Assembly: GCA_023411815.1 (NCBI GenBank)
Contig: JAEYOJ010000166.1
Location: forward strand, 1-50,054
Origin: Pseudomonadota bacterium
Lineage (GTDB): Bacteria; Desulfobacterota; Desulfovibrionia; Desulfovibrionales; Desulfovibrionaceae
DNA: 50,054 nucleotides
Direction of reading: 5' to 3'
Shown: positions 7,767 to 16,998 of the stretch, piece after piece
How positions within the stretch are numbered: position 1 is the first letter of the stretch
Layout: each line of letters starts with the position of its first letter
Program-made: the position numbers and the translations under genes
Notes under the pieces: generated by a model
The model's database searches: none
What the model was told of the DNA's origin: nothing
The model's input: the letters and a program-made list of their open reading frames with translations, nothing else

Positions 7767-8693
7767 ATGCCGAGCGAATCCACGCATTTTACTCTCCCGG
7801 CCCTGCCTCTGCCGGAATGGGAGCCTACCTACGACACGCTGCACCTGTGGCTGCAGATCGTGGGCAAGGTGCGGCTAGGGCTGCATCCGAAGCTCAACCA
7901 TTGGTGGCACGTTCCCTTCTACGTCACGCCTCGCGGGCTGAGCACCCATCCCATCCCCCTCGGCGCAGGCAAGCTGGAACTGGAATTCAATTTCCTCGAC
8001 CACGCATTGACCATGGATGCAGGCGCGATCGGAAACAGGAGCCTGGCACTGCACGACGGACTTCCGGTCGCCGATTTTCACGCCTCCTTATTCGAGTGCC
8101 TGGCCGAACTCGGCGTAAGGAACATGCCTTTCCTCAACAAACCCTTCGACGTGCCCGCCATCAGCACCACACCCTTCGACCGCGATAGGGCCCATGCCGC
8201 ATATGTGCCGGAGTACGCGCGACGTTTTCTGGATGCACTCACGGCCGTGGACAATATTTTCACGGCATACCGCGGCAAGTTCACTGGCAAATCAACCCCG
8301 CCGCACTATTTCTGGCACCACATGGACCTGGCCGTGACCCGCTTTTCCGGCCGCGTTGCCCCACCCCGTTCAGGCGCGGGCAAGGTGGAGCGGGAAGCCT
8401 ATTCGCACGAGGTCATCAGTTGCGGCTGGTGGCCGGGCGACAAGGAAGTGCGCGCCCCGGCATTCTATGGATACTCTGCGCCCGCGCCCGATGGGCTGTA
8501 TGACCAGCCGCTCAAACCGGAAACGGCGCGCTGGCTGCCGGAAAAGGGCATGGCCCTGCTCATGCACGATGATGCACGCGCCGAGTCCGATCCCAGGCAA
8601 GCCGTGCTCGATTTTCTGGACAGCGTATTCACGGCCGCCGCCGGCCTGGCCGGATGGGACGTGGAAGGCTGCACTCTGGCGCATGCCAGCTGA
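7767..8693 (+). CDS. DUF5996 family protein
   Basis: A 308-residue soluble protein of the DUF5996 family. The family look is seen in LPEWEPTYDTLHLWLQIVGKVRL, then HWWHVPFYVTPRGL, LEFNFLDHAL, FDLDR-like motifs, YFWHHMDLAVTRFSGR and ISCGWWPGD near the C-terminal third. No catalytic residues are established and no signal peptide is visible. The start at 7767 follows AAGGAGG by five bases; the longer frame from 7701 runs through the terminator region and is unlikely. Function is unknown. Confidence 0.75.
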   Translation: MPSESTHFTLPALPLPEWEPTYDTLHLWLQIVGKVRLGLHPKLNHWWHVPFYVTPRGLSTHPIPLGAGKLELEFNFLDHALTMDAGAIGNRSLALHDGLPVADFHASLFECLAELGVRNMPFLNKPFDVPAISTTPFDRDRAHAAYVPEYARRFLDALTAVDNIFTAYRGKFTGKSTPPHYFWHHMDLAVTRFSGRVAPPRSGAGKVEREAYSHEVISCGWWPGDKEVRAPAFYGYSAPAPDGLYDQPLKPETARWLPEKGMALLMHDDARAESDPRQAVLDFLDSVFTAAAGLAGWDVEGCTLAHAS

Positions 8694-8831
8694 ATCAGGA
8701 AGAATGCGTCCAGGCTGGTCTGCCTTCCACCCAGGCCATACCCGCCAGACTCGTCCCGCGACAGCACTGCTATTTCGCTCTGAGATGCGAACACCCTGGG
8801 CAGGCTGATTCCCATAGGGTACAATGTTGAT

Positions 8832-9527
8832 ATGTATGGTCCCGCACCCGGCGCTCTGACCTTGCCCTGGCCCTGGCCCGGTACGTTTGAGGAAGCCCGA
8901 GCCCTGCAGGAGCGCATGCGAACCCTGGTGCGCCTTGAGCCGCTCGCGAGTTCCCCGAAGCTGGTTGCCGGCATCGACGTGGGACTGCTGGGGGAGGGCA
9001 TGGTGCGGGCAGCCGTGGCCGTGCTGGACTTTCCCGCGCTGACGTTCGTGGAGAGCGCCGTGGCCATACAGTCCGGGACATTTCCCTACGTCCCGGGTTT
9101 CCTGTCCTTCCGAGAGATTCCGCCAGTACTGGAAGCACTTGGCAAACTCAAAGAGTTGCCGGACCTGCTGGCCTGCGATGGCCAGGGCATTGCCCACCCC
9201 CTCGGATTCGGTATCGCCAGCCATCTGGGGGTGCTCACCGGGCTGCCCAGCCTGGGCGTGGCGAAATCCCGCCTCGTGGGGCGTTACGCCGAGCCGGGCG
9301 ACGAACGCGGCAGCAGCTCGCCGCTCATGTACCGCAGCCGGCAAGTGGGCTGGGTTCTGCGTACACGCACGGGAGTAAAGCCCGTCTTCGTTTCGCCCGG
9401 ACACCGCTTGGACCTGGAGGGCAGCCTGGAACTGGCCATGGCCCTTGCGCCCAAGTATCGCCTGCCCGAAACCACGCGTCGGGCGCACAATCTCGCCTCA
9501 GGCAAGGAGCGGGGAGCGCCAGGATGA
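8832..9527 (+). CDS. nfi: Endonuclease V (deoxyinosine 3' endonuclease)
   Basis: A 231-residue repair nuclease that cuts near deoxyinosine produced by adenine deamination. The RNase H-like core is visible: GIDVGLL with the first metal Asp, then FPYVPGFLSFREIPPVLEAL with the catalytic Glu. These are followed by DLLACDGQGIAHPLGFGIASHLGVL, holding the second Asp and the HP(R/L)GFG lesion pocket, then GVAKSRLVG. The first element reads GIDVG rather than the common GVDVS. There is no clear ribosome site at 8832, so the start may be slightly different. It probably forms a separate unit. Confidence 0.88.
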   Translation: MYGPAPGALTLPWPWPGTFEEARALQERMRTLVRLEPLASSPKLVAGIDVGLLGEGMVRAAVAVLDFPALTFVESAVAIQSGTFPYVPGFLSFREIPPVLEALGKLKELPDLLACDGQGIAHPLGFGIASHLGVLTGLPSLGVAKSRLVGRYAEPGDERGSSSPLMYRSRQVGWVLRTRTGVKPVFVSPGHRLDLEGSLELAMALAPKYRLPETTRRAHNLASGKERGAPG

Positions 9528-9639
9528 AGCCAGGCGTGGCGGACCAGGACGGCGTTGACAAAGCCCGGCGGCATCCGAATAGTGAAACGTGACGCCTCGC
9601 GCCCTATCGGCGCGGAGCAAGCCAGCAAAGAGGTGAACC

Positions 9640-9858
9640 ATGGCCCGACCCGAAGACATGTGGCGCTGCCAGACAGTAAACTGCGGCTATGTCTACGACC
9701 CAGATCGAGGCGACCGCAAGGGCAAGATTCCAAAGGGCACGCGCTTCGATGACCTGCCGGAGGACTGGCGCTGTCCAGTGTGCGGCGCGAGCAAAAAATG
9801 CTTCAAGCCTCTGGCCGGACCGGGTTCCGTCGCGGGCTGCGAAACACCCACGGCCTAG
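9640..9858 (+). CDS. Rubredoxin with CX4C first cluster (Rd-2 type)
   Basis: A 72-residue one-iron electron carrier. The iron ligands are C10, C15, C45 and C48. The second pair is standard (CPVCG), but the first pair is spaced C-QTVN-C, four residues instead of two. The core (GYVYDPDRGDRKGKIPKGTRFDDLPEDWRCP) is otherwise typical, with about 15 extra C-terminal residues. Rubredoxin-2 of Desulfovibrio desulfuricans has the same four-residue spacing. Likely roles are electron transfer to superoxide reductase, rubrerythrin or oxygen reductase. GAGG lies six bases before the ATG. No redox partner gene is adjacent. Confidence 0.9.
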   Translation: MARPEDMWRCQTVNCGYVYDPDRGDRKGKIPKGTRFDDLPEDWRCPVCGASKKCFKPLAGPGSVAGCETPTA

Positions 9859-10025
9859 CGTCCGGCCGCAAAAGGCTGGGAAAACCAGGACGGCTCCGCT
9901 GGATCTCCTCTTTGGTCCCAGGCGGCACTGTCGTGAGCAAAGGCGCCCTTGCCGGATGCACCTCTTTCGTTTATTCAGAGGCGTTCTCATTTGCTCCAAT
10001 CTTTCACCTCATCATCCGGATCATC

Positions 10026-10829
10026 ATGGCCCTCAGCTCGCATACGAAACGCCTGATCACCTCGCTCGTCCTGCTCCCGGCGCTGCTATGGACCATTCTC
10101 GCCGGTGGCAACTGGATATTCGGCGGACTCCTGCTCGTTTGCTGCCTTGGATTGTGGGAGTTCTACAGCCTGTTCTGGTCCCGCGAAGGACTAGGCAAAA
10201 AAATTCTGGGCCTCTCACTGGGCGTGGCGCTTCTTGCGGCCGCCAGAAGTCAGGACCCGCAGTTGCTCCTCGCCTTTCTGCTGGCCGCGTTCTGGGTTGG
10301 GGGACTTCTGTTTCTGTTCAGTTACAGCCGTTCTCCCGACAAGGCCAACTACCTCACTGCCGCGGTTCTCGTGGGGGGGCTGCTTTATTTGCCCTTATCC
10401 TTGCAATTCTTCCTCTTTTTCCAGCCGGCGGAAATCTTCCTCGTGCTCGTGGCGGCTTTTCTGTCGGATACCGGCGCATACTATGCCGGAACCTATTTCG
10501 GCCGCCGCAAGCTCTGGCCGAGCATCAGCCCCAAGAAAACCTGGGAAGGCGCTTTCGGCGGTTTGCTGGCCTGCATGATGTCGGTGCTGATCTGGGGTCT
10601 GATCTGGGGCGATGCGCCCTGGTGGAGCTGGCTAATCTTGGCCGCCCTCCTCAATCTCGCGGCCCAGTTCGGAGACTTCTTCGAATCAGCTCTCAAACGC
10701 TGGCTCTCGGTCAAGGATTCAGGTAGTCTGCTACCCGGTCATGGCGGCCTGTTAGACCGCATTGATTCGCTGCTGCTGGTTGTCCCGGTCTATGCCGCCT
10801 GCCGTGCCCTGATGCCGTTCTTCTCCTGA
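10026..10829 (+). CDS. cdsA: Phosphatidate cytidylyltransferase
   Basis: A 267-residue integral membrane enzyme making CDP-diacylglycerol from phosphatidate and CTP. At least seven hydrophobic segments are seen. The C-terminal signature is present: FLSDTGAYYAGTYFGRRKLWPSISPKKTWEG, then FGDFFESALKRWLSVKDSGSLLPGHGGLLDRIDSLL. The start MALSSHTKR at 10026 fits the family length, although no strong ribosome site is seen; the frame is open for 82 codons upstream. It is first in a cdsA-dxr-rseP-tsaB run. The uppS gene often found upstream of cdsA is absent here. Confidence 0.92.
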   Translation: MALSSHTKRLITSLVLLPALLWTILAGGNWIFGGLLLVCCLGLWEFYSLFWSREGLGKKILGLSLGVALLAAARSQDPQLLLAFLLAAFWVGGLLFLFSYSRSPDKANYLTAAVLVGGLLYLPLSLQFFLFFQPAEIFLVLVAAFLSDTGAYYAGTYFGRRKLWPSISPKKTWEGAFGGLLACMMSVLIWGLIWGDAPWWSWLILAALLNLAAQFGDFFESALKRWLSVKDSGSLLPGHGGLLDRIDSLLLVVPVYAACRALMPFFS

Positions 10830-10880
10830 GCAGCAGCCAACAGCCCACGAGGCCAGGGCTACCAACTGCCCCATAAGCGA

Positions 10881-12146
10881 ATGCAACCATACACGAATAA
10901 TCTTTCCCATTCCGCACCTACCGCCAAGCCAGGCCAGGCCAGTCGGGAGTACATCTCCCGACTGCCCGTCGCGGCGCCGTTCCCCCGCCGTGTGGCCATC
11001 CTCGGCAGCACGGGCTCGATCGGCGTCAGCGCCTTGAGCATTTGCGCCGCCCACCCGGACAAATTCCAGGTGCTCGCCCTGGCCGGAGGCCGCAATGCCA
11101 AGCTTCTGGCCGAGCAGGCCGCGCTTTTCAAACCGGCTTGGCTTGGAGTTCTCGACGATGGCGTCGCGGCCCAGCTTGTCGAATTGCTGCCCAGCGGCTA
11201 CGCCCCGACAATTCTGGTGGGTGAAACCGCCTACACGTCCATCGCCGCGCTGGACTGGGCCGATGTGGTGCTGTCTTGCATCGTGGGCGCGGCAGGACTC
11301 GCGCCCACCCTGGCGGCGGTCCGGGCAGGTAAGATCGTGGCCCTGGCCAACAAGGAATCGCTCGTGCTTGCCGGGGGCCTCATCCGGCAGGCCTGCCGCG
11401 AGAGCGGCGCCGTTATCCTGCCCGTGGACTCCGAACACAACGCCCTTTTCCAAGCCGTGCACGCCGACGGGTTGAAGCCCGTTAGGTCGCTCATCCTGAC
11501 CGCGTCAGGGGGGCCATTCCGCGGCTGGGACAGGGAACGGCTGCGCGGCGTCACCCGGGCCCAGGCATTGAACCATCCCAACTGGAGCATGGGCGCCAAG
11601 ATCACCATCGACTCGGCCACGCTCATGAACAAGGGCTTGGAATTCATCGAAGCCTGCCACCTGTTCGGTATGTCCCCTCAGGAAGTGCGCGTTGTCGTGC
11701 ATCCGCAATCCATCGTGCACTCCCTGGCCGAGTTCGCGGACGGCTCAGTGCTGGCCCACATGGGCCCGCCGGACATGCGTGTGGCCATAGCCTACTGCCT
11801 GGGGTTTCCGGAGCGCCTGAGCACCGGCCTTGCGCCTCTGGACCTTGTCGCCCTAAAGCAGCTCACCTTCGAGGCTCCGGACACCGAGGCCTTTCCGTGT
11901 CTGCGTCTGGCTCAGGTGGCATTTGCCGCCAGCCCGAGCCATCCCGTGGTTCTCAACGCCGCCAATGAGATCGCCGTGGACCTCTTCCTGCGCGAACGCA
12001 TCGGCTTCCTGGACATCCCGGCCTGCATAGAAGCAGAGTTGTCGGCCCACACCCCAGTGGCCGTGGACGATCTGGAATCCATCCTGGCCCTGGACCGGGA
12101 AGTGCGCGTACGCACCTTGGCCCATTGGGACCGGATAACAGCCTAA
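10881..12146 (+). CDS. dxr: 1-deoxy-D-xylulose 5-phosphate reductoisomerase
   Basis: A 421-residue enzyme of the MEP isoprenoid pathway, turning DXP into MEP with NADPH. The nucleotide motif is RRVAILGSTGSIGVSAL. LANKESLVLAGG and the metal-binding VDSEHNALFQ follow. The flexible active-site loop lies in HPNWSMGAKITIDSATLMNKGLE, with the helical C-terminal domain after it (VLNAANEIAVDLFL). About 35 residues precede the usual start, so the true initiation could be later, but no better ATG is available before the Rossmann strand. It is followed by rseP after nine bases. Confidence 0.95.
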   Translation: MQPYTNNLSHSAPTAKPGQASREYISRLPVAAPFPRRVAILGSTGSIGVSALSICAAHPDKFQVLALAGGRNAKLLAEQAALFKPAWLGVLDDGVAAQLVELLPSGYAPTILVGETAYTSIAALDWADVVLSCIVGAAGLAPTLAAVRAGKIVALANKESLVLAGGLIRQACRESGAVILPVDSEHNALFQAVHADGLKPVRSLILTASGGPFRGWDRERLRGVTRAQALNHPNWSMGAKITIDSATLMNKGLEFIEACHLFGMSPQEVRVVVHPQSIVHSLAEFADGSVLAHMGPPDMRVAIAYCLGFPERLSTGLAPLDLVALKQLTFEAPDTEAFPCLRLAQVAFAASPSHPVVLNAANEIAVDLFLRERIGFLDIPACIEAELSAHTPVAVDDLESILALDREVRVRTLAHWDRITA

Positions 12147-12155
12147 GGATTAATC

Positions 12156-13232
12156 ATGATCCAAAGCATCATCGCCGTGGCCGTGGTCCTCGGCGGCCTC
12201 ATCTTCTTCCATGAACTTGGCCACTTCCTCATGGCCAGGCTGTTCGGTGTGGGTGTGACGACCTTCTCCCTGGGCTTCGGGCCCAGGCTGTTCGGCGTGC
12301 GGCGCAATCATACCGACTACAAGGTATCGGCCATCCCGCTCGGCGGCTACGTGCACATGGTCGGCGAGCAGCCCGGCCAGGATCTGCCAGAGGGCTTCAG
12401 CCGCGAGGACAGCTTCACCTCTCGTCCGGCCTGGCAGCGCATGATCATCGTGGCGGCCGGTCCATTCTTCAACTTCTTCCTAGCCATCCTCATCTATTGG
12501 GGCATCTTCTGGTCTCAGGGTCAGCTCATACTCGTGCCAGAAGTTGGCCGCATCCTGGCGGACAGTCCCGCCATGGAGGCCGGTCTTCGCGAGGGAGACC
12601 TGATCCGCTCCGTGGACGGCCAGGCCATCGACAATTGGGAAGAGCTGTTGAAGATCGTTTCTGAGGCCGAAGGCCGCGAGTTGAGCCTGACCATCGAGCG
12701 CGACGGCCAGGATCAGGCCGTGACGCTCACTCCACGCCTGCTGACGCGCACGAATATCTTTGGCGAGGAGTCGCGCGTGCCCATGATCGGCGTGGCAGCA
12801 TCGGGCAAGACCAGTGCCGTGCCCCTTGGCGGCGGCTCCGCCCTCGCCGCGGCCGTGGCGCAGACCTGGAACGTTCTTGCGCTCACGGTGGAAGGCGTCA
12901 TCAAGATGATCGAGCGGGTCATTCCGGTGGAAACCATCGGCGGCCCCATCATGATCGCGCAGATGGTCAGCCAGCAGGCCGAGCACGGTCTGGTCAACGT
13001 GTTGGCCCTGGCCGCCCTCATCAGCATCAACCTTGGTTTCCTCAATCTGTTGCCCATTCCGGTTCTCGACGGCGGCCATATCCTGTTCTTCGCCATCGAA
13101 ACGATAACCGGCAAACCCCTCAGCGAGCGCTGGCAGGCCATTACCATACGCATTGGACTGGCTCTGCTGCTGGGGCTCATGCTGCTGGCCATATACAATG
13201 ATGTCACGCGCATCTTTAGAGATGCATCCTGA
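12156..13232 (+). CDS. rseP: RIP site-2 zinc metalloprotease RseP
   Basis: A 358-residue intramembrane protease that cleaves anti-sigma factors and leftover signal peptides. The zinc motif HELGH lies in the first helix (FFHELGHFLMARLFGVGV). The third ligand is in NLLPIPVLDGGHILFF near the C-terminus. One PDZ domain lies between (about residues 120-205: VLADSPAMEAGLREGDLI, SVDGQAI). Four transmembrane helices are visible. It overlaps tsaB by 11 bases. Confidence 0.94.
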   Translation: MIQSIIAVAVVLGGLIFFHELGHFLMARLFGVGVTTFSLGFGPRLFGVRRNHTDYKVSAIPLGGYVHMVGEQPGQDLPEGFSREDSFTSRPAWQRMIIVAAGPFFNFFLAILIYWGIFWSQGQLILVPEVGRILADSPAMEAGLREGDLIRSVDGQAIDNWEELLKIVSEAEGRELSLTIERDGQDQAVTLTPRLLTRTNIFGEESRVPMIGVAASGKTSAVPLGGGSALAAAVAQTWNVLALTVEGVIKMIERVIPVETIGGPIMIAQMVSQQAEHGLVNVLALAALISINLGFLNLLPIPVLDGGHILFFAIETITGKPLSERWQAITIRIGLALLLGLMLLAIYNDVTRIFRDAS

Positions 13233-14007
13233 TAGCCGGGGCCTCGGCAGCCGGCCTATCCTGGTCCTCAATACCTGCGAGGAACGGCTGCAAATCACGC
13301 TCGGCGGCCGTGGGGGGCTGCTGCTCCACCAGGAATGGATAGTGCCGAGCGGAACCATGGGCATCCTAGGACCCGCGGTGGAACAGGCCTTCAAGCTTCT
13401 GGACCTGACGCCCGCCGATCTGGCTGGCTTGGCCTGCGTGCGCGGGCCAGGCAGTTTCACGGGCATTCGCATCGCGCTTTCCACGGCATTGGGGTTTCAG
13501 GCCGGCTGCGGAGTTCCCTTGGCCGGCCTGGATTATCTGCCGCTGCTCGCACGCTCGGCCGCTCCATTGCGCCGTGGCTCTCTCACCATGTTGACATACG
13601 CCCGCAAAGGACTGGTCTATGCCCAATCCTTTGCCCTGCCCTCCTGCCATTCCCTGTCGGACCTTACCGTTTTTGACCCCGAACAGGCCGCGGCGCATAT
13701 CGCAACCCTGCCCTCCCCCAGACTTTGCGCGGGCAGCGCCTTGCGACGAGTTCCGCAACTGACGGAGCTTCTTGATCCGCAGAAATGCGAACTGCTGCCG
13801 TCTGTTCTGGACCGCCCATCCGCCGAGGCTCTGCTGGCCGCGGCACTGGAAGCGACCTACACGGCCGAGCCCGTGGCGCCATTGTATGTGCGGGCTTCGG
13901 ATGCCGAAGACAATTTGCCCACTTTTGCCCGCCAACGCGGCTTGGCTCCAGAGGAGGCGCGCAGGCTTCTGGAGGAGCTTACGGAAACGCCTCGCGACTC
14001 GCGCTGA
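13222..14007 (+). CDS. tsaB: tRNA threonylcarbamoyladenosine synthesis protein TsaB
   Basis: A 261-residue ASKHA-fold partner of TsaD in making t6A37 on ANN-decoding tRNAs. Signature: ILVLNTCEERLQITL at the start and LACVRGPGSFTGIRIALSTALGFQ. The start ATG at 13222 lies inside the rseP 3' end (11-base overlap), which implies coupled translation. The C-terminal domain is less conserved, as is normal. It is the last gene before the flagellin promoter. Confidence 0.88.
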   Translation: MHPDSRGLGSRPILVLNTCEERLQITLGGRGGLLLHQEWIVPSGTMGILGPAVEQAFKLLDLTPADLAGLACVRGPGSFTGIRIALSTALGFQAGCGVPLAGLDYLPLLARSAAPLRRGSLTMLTYARKGLVYAQSFALPSCHSLSDLTVFDPEQAAAHIATLPSPRLCAGSALRRVPQLTELLDPQKCELLPSVLDRPSAEALLAAALEATYTAEPVAPLYVRASDAEDNLPTFARQRGLAPEEARRLLEELTETPRDSR

Positions 14008-14043
14008 TTTTCCATGGCCTTGGTAAAAGTGTTTTACGCTCCC

Positions 14044-14070
14044 TAAACAATTCCCACGGACCTCCGATAA
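14044..14070 (+). promoter_or_regulatory. Sigma-28 (FliA) promoter of flagellin
   Basis: TAAA (14044-14047), 15 bases, then TCCGATAA (14063-14070). This matches the FliA consensus TAAA-N15-GCCGATAA at 11 of 12 positions. The flagellin ATG is 66 bases downstream. The sequence therefore places flagellin in the late flagellar class. Confidence 0.85.
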
Positions 14071-14136
14071 GAGCTTCAACATGTGCTGCATGGATGCAGT
14101 CATGGCATGGAAGCCCTAATTCAAGGAGGAATCTGT

Positions 14137-15036
14137 ATGTCTCTGACCATTAACCACAACCTGATGGCGACGAATGCGGCCCGCAACCTGAGCACTTCGT
14201 ACTCCAACCTGTCCGTGTCCACCCGCCGCCTGTCCTCGGGTCTGCGCGTGGGCTCCGCCGCCGACGACGCGGCCGGCTTGGCCTCCCGCGAACTCATGCG
14301 CGCCGACATCGCCTCCCTCAACCAGGGCGTGCGTAACGCCAACGACGCGATCAGCCTCATCCAGACCGCCGACGGTGCGCTGCAGGTCATCGACGAGAAG
14401 CTCATCCGCATGAAGGAACTCGCCAGCCAGGCCGCCACCGGCACCTACAACTCCGACCAGCGCCTGATCATCGACTCCGAGTACCAGGCCATGGCTTCGG
14501 AAATCACCCGTATCGCCAGCGCCACCGACTTCAACGGTGTCTACCTGCTGAACGGCAACCTGTCCGGTGCAAACGGAGACCATGACGGCAGCGGCCTCAA
14601 GTCCGAAGGCCCGCTGAAGGTCCACTTCGGCACCGGCAACGACTGCGCCGAGGACTACTACTACATCTCCATCGGCACCTCCACGGCCTCGGCCCTGGGC
14701 GTGGGCCTGAGCGCCGCCCCTGGAGCCGCCGGCCGGTCCATCTCCACGCAGCAGAACGCCCAGGAAGCCCTGGTGGCCATCAACAACGCCATCATCTCCA
14801 AGGACAACATCCGCGCCAACCTGGGCGCCCTGCAGAACCGTCTGGAGAACACGGTGACCAACCTGCAGGTCCAGTCCGAGAACCTGCAGGCCGCCGAGTC
14901 GCGCATCTCCGACGTGGACGTCGCCTCCGAGATGACCGAGTTCGTGCGTCAGCAGATCCTGTCCCAGTCCGCCGTCGCCATGCTGTCCCAGGCCAACTCC
15001 CTGCCCAGGATGGCCATGCAGCTCATCGGCGGCTAA
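14137..15036 (+). CDS. fliC: Flagellin
   Basis: A 299-residue filament subunit. The N-terminal D0/D1 domain is classical (SLTINHNLMATNAARNL, then LSSGLRVGSAADDAAGLA and NDAISLIQTADGAL). The C-terminal D1/D0 is also typical (ALQNRLENTVTNLQVQSENLQAAESRISDVDVASEMTEF, split over about residues 230-270). The variable D2 part is short (about residues 140-215) and holds one Cys (NDCAEDYYY), unusual for a flagellin. AAGGAGG lies eight bases before the ATG at 14137. Adjacent glycosyltransferases suggest that it is glycosylated. Confidence 0.95.
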   Translation: MSLTINHNLMATNAARNLSTSYSNLSVSTRRLSSGLRVGSAADDAAGLASRELMRADIASLNQGVRNANDAISLIQTADGALQVIDEKLIRMKELASQAATGTYNSDQRLIIDSEYQAMASEITRIASATDFNGVYLLNGNLSGANGDHDGSGLKSEGPLKVHFGTGNDCAEDYYYISIGTSTASALGVGLSAAPGAAGRSISTQQNAQEALVAINNAIISKDNIRANLGALQNRLENTVTNLQVQSENLQAAESRISDVDVASEMTEFVRQQILSQSAVAMLSQANSLPRMAMQLIGG

Positions 15037-15071
15037 TCGCGGTAGCGGCCTGATCGTAACCCCAATCATCG

Positions 15072-15104
15072 AAGGCCGGACCGCCCTGTGCGGTCCGGCC
15101 TTTT
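15072..15104 (+). terminator. Rho-independent terminator of flagellin
   Basis: A 12-bp perfect stem AAGGCCGGACCG / CGGTCCGGCCTT with a 7-base loop and a TTTT end, 36 bases after the flagellin stop. Confidence 0.88.
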
Positions 15105-15182
15105 CACAAATATATGGCATATGGATTGCTACTTGAGGGAGGAAGCTAAAATCTCGGCAGAATATGCCCATAGGGAGGCTGC

Positions 15183-16985
15183 ATGTCTGACCAACTGCTC
15201 TCGGGAAATATAACTTTCGCGGGCCTGGGTTCCGGAACCGATTTCAACGCCCTCATCGATGGCCTGATGAAGGTCGAGCAGCGACGCATCACCCAGCTTG
15301 AAAACTGGCGTAAGTCCTGGGACGACAAAATCGTACAGTTCAAGGAGCTCAATACGAAGCTCCTGTCTCTCAAGACCAAACTTGAGACAATGAACACCCC
15401 TGGCAAATTCCTGGTCAAGAATGCCGCCTCCACCAATGAAGCCTCATTCACTGCCACGGCCGGAGCAGACGCGATCTCCGGCAGTTATAACCTCAAGGTG
15501 AACGCCCTGGCCAAGAACAGCATTTGGACAAGCGGCGCTCTGAGCAGTGCGACCACGGATATCGTGCAGAACGCGAGTGGAGGCCAACTCTCCTTCACGA
15601 TAGACGGCAAAACCGTTACGACCAGCATCTCCGACGGCCAGAACCTCAATGACCTTGCCAATGCGATCAATGCCAATGCGGAGAATCGCTACAAAGACGC
15701 CGACGGCGTATCCAAGCAGTATGTGCGTGCCAGTGTGGTGAAGACCCAATCGAGTCCAGAGCAATTTGTGCTGCAGCTCACTTCGCTGGATCAGGGCAAA
15801 AAATACGAAATTTCCGGTATCACGCCCACTGACCTGGACCTCACGTTTCCGGGAACGGCAACGCAGGTGGCGGATGACGCCGAGATCGAGTTCAATGGCT
15901 TGGTCATAAAACGCTCTTCCAACAGCATCGACGACATCATCCCCGGCGTCACCCTGAATTTGAAGAAAGTCGATGCGACCGGCGGCACGATCACCGTCGC
16001 AATGGACAAGGAAGCCGTGAAGGAGCACGTGGTCGACTTCGTTGATGCCGTCAACGAAGTACGCACGAAGTTGATGGAACTCACCAAGGTGGATAACTCG
16101 ACCAAGGAGGGGTCCATCCTCACGGGCAACTACGGCGTGCAGATCATCGACCAGCGGCTCAAGGACATCATCGCCCAGAACGGTTTGGGATTTCAATCGT
16201 ACAATTCCCTAACCAACCTGGGCGACTACTATTCCTCACTCTCGCAGCTCTGCATCCTTACTGAGCGCGATGGGGGTTCGATCAACAAGGGCCTGCTCGT
16301 TTTCGACGAGTTCATGTTGTCGATGGGCGAGCACATGACTTTCGACAAGGCCTTCGACGCCAATCCGGAAGCCGTGGCGAACCTCTTCGCCGCCAACCGC
16401 AGCGGAGTCACCAATACCTCGGACTTCTCCTTCATCAGCGACACCGGCTTGGCCAAGCCGGGCACATACACCGTGAGTTACGAAGGAAATGGCACCGGAG
16501 TCGTGGACAATAAGGTTACCATCAACGGGACAGTTTATTCGATGAATCCCGACACAAGGGAAGTCACGTGCGACGTCAAGGGGAATCCCGAGCACGGCCT
16601 GGTTATCCGCATCAACAACGTTGCGGCGGGACCTCATGGGTCTTATCCTGCCGATCATTTTGGAACAGGCTCGCCGGAGGTGCCCTACACGGTCTCCATA
16701 CAAAGGGGCAAGATCAACGAACTCATCGATGAGCTCAAGGCCCTGACCGATCCCAAATCCGGACCCAATGACTTCGAGGCTGGTCCCTTGGCCGTTCTCG
16801 AAGAGAACTATAATGACATCATCAAGAGCATCAACACGAAGATCGAATATGAAGAACGCCGCATCACGCGCATGAAGAACCAGTACAAGCAACGCTTCGC
16901 CCGGCTGGACGCCATGCTCGGCTACTACAACAACTTGTCCGCAAGCATGCAGACTCAAATCATCAGCATGATGCAGCAGTCATAG
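15183..16985 (+). CDS. fliD: Flagellar filament cap protein FliD (HAP2)
   Basis: A 600-residue cap that folds flagellin at the filament tip. The N-terminal FliD_N domain reads ITFAGLGSGTDFNALIDGLMKVEQRRI. The C-terminal FliD_C domain holds the terminal coiled coil (NTKIEYEERRITRMKNQYKQ, then FARLDAMLGYYNNLSASMQTQ). The long middle carries beta-rich repeats. At 600 residues it is in the larger range for the family. GGGAGG lies four bases before the ATG. It heads a fliD-fliS-glycosyltransferase run. Confidence 0.93.
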   Translation: MSDQLLSGNITFAGLGSGTDFNALIDGLMKVEQRRITQLENWRKSWDDKIVQFKELNTKLLSLKTKLETMNTPGKFLVKNAASTNEASFTATAGADAISGSYNLKVNALAKNSIWTSGALSSATTDIVQNASGGQLSFTIDGKTVTTSISDGQNLNDLANAINANAENRYKDADGVSKQYVRASVVKTQSSPEQFVLQLTSLDQGKKYEISGITPTDLDLTFPGTATQVADDAEIEFNGLVIKRSSNSIDDIIPGVTLNLKKVDATGGTITVAMDKEAVKEHVVDFVDAVNEVRTKLMELTKVDNSTKEGSILTGNYGVQIIDQRLKDIIAQNGLGFQSYNSLTNLGDYYSSLSQLCILTERDGGSINKGLLVFDEFMLSMGEHMTFDKAFDANPEAVANLFAANRSGVTNTSDFSFISDTGLAKPGTYTVSYEGNGTGVVDNKVTINGTVYSMNPDTREVTCDVKGNPEHGLVIRINNVAAGPHGSYPADHFGTGSPEVPYTVSIQRGKINELIDELKALTDPKSGPNDFEAGPLAVLEENYNDIIKSINTKIEYEERRITRMKNQYKQRFARLDAMLGYYNNLSASMQTQIISMMQQS

Positions 16986-16998
16986 CCAGGAACCGACA

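Noticed and set aside
14116..15171. Long minus-strand ORF over flagellin (351 codons)
   Set aside because: Its protein is a Gly/Val/Asp-rich reading of the antisense of the flagellin gene and matches no family; it is a shadow of high-GC coding sequence.
15147..15173. TAAA-N15-GCCCATAG upstream of fliD, resembling a sigma-28 promoter
   Set aside because: The predicted transcription start would fall two to three bases before the ATG and would leave out the good ribosome site (GGGAGG at 15173-15178). It is more likely a chance match overlapping the ribosome site.
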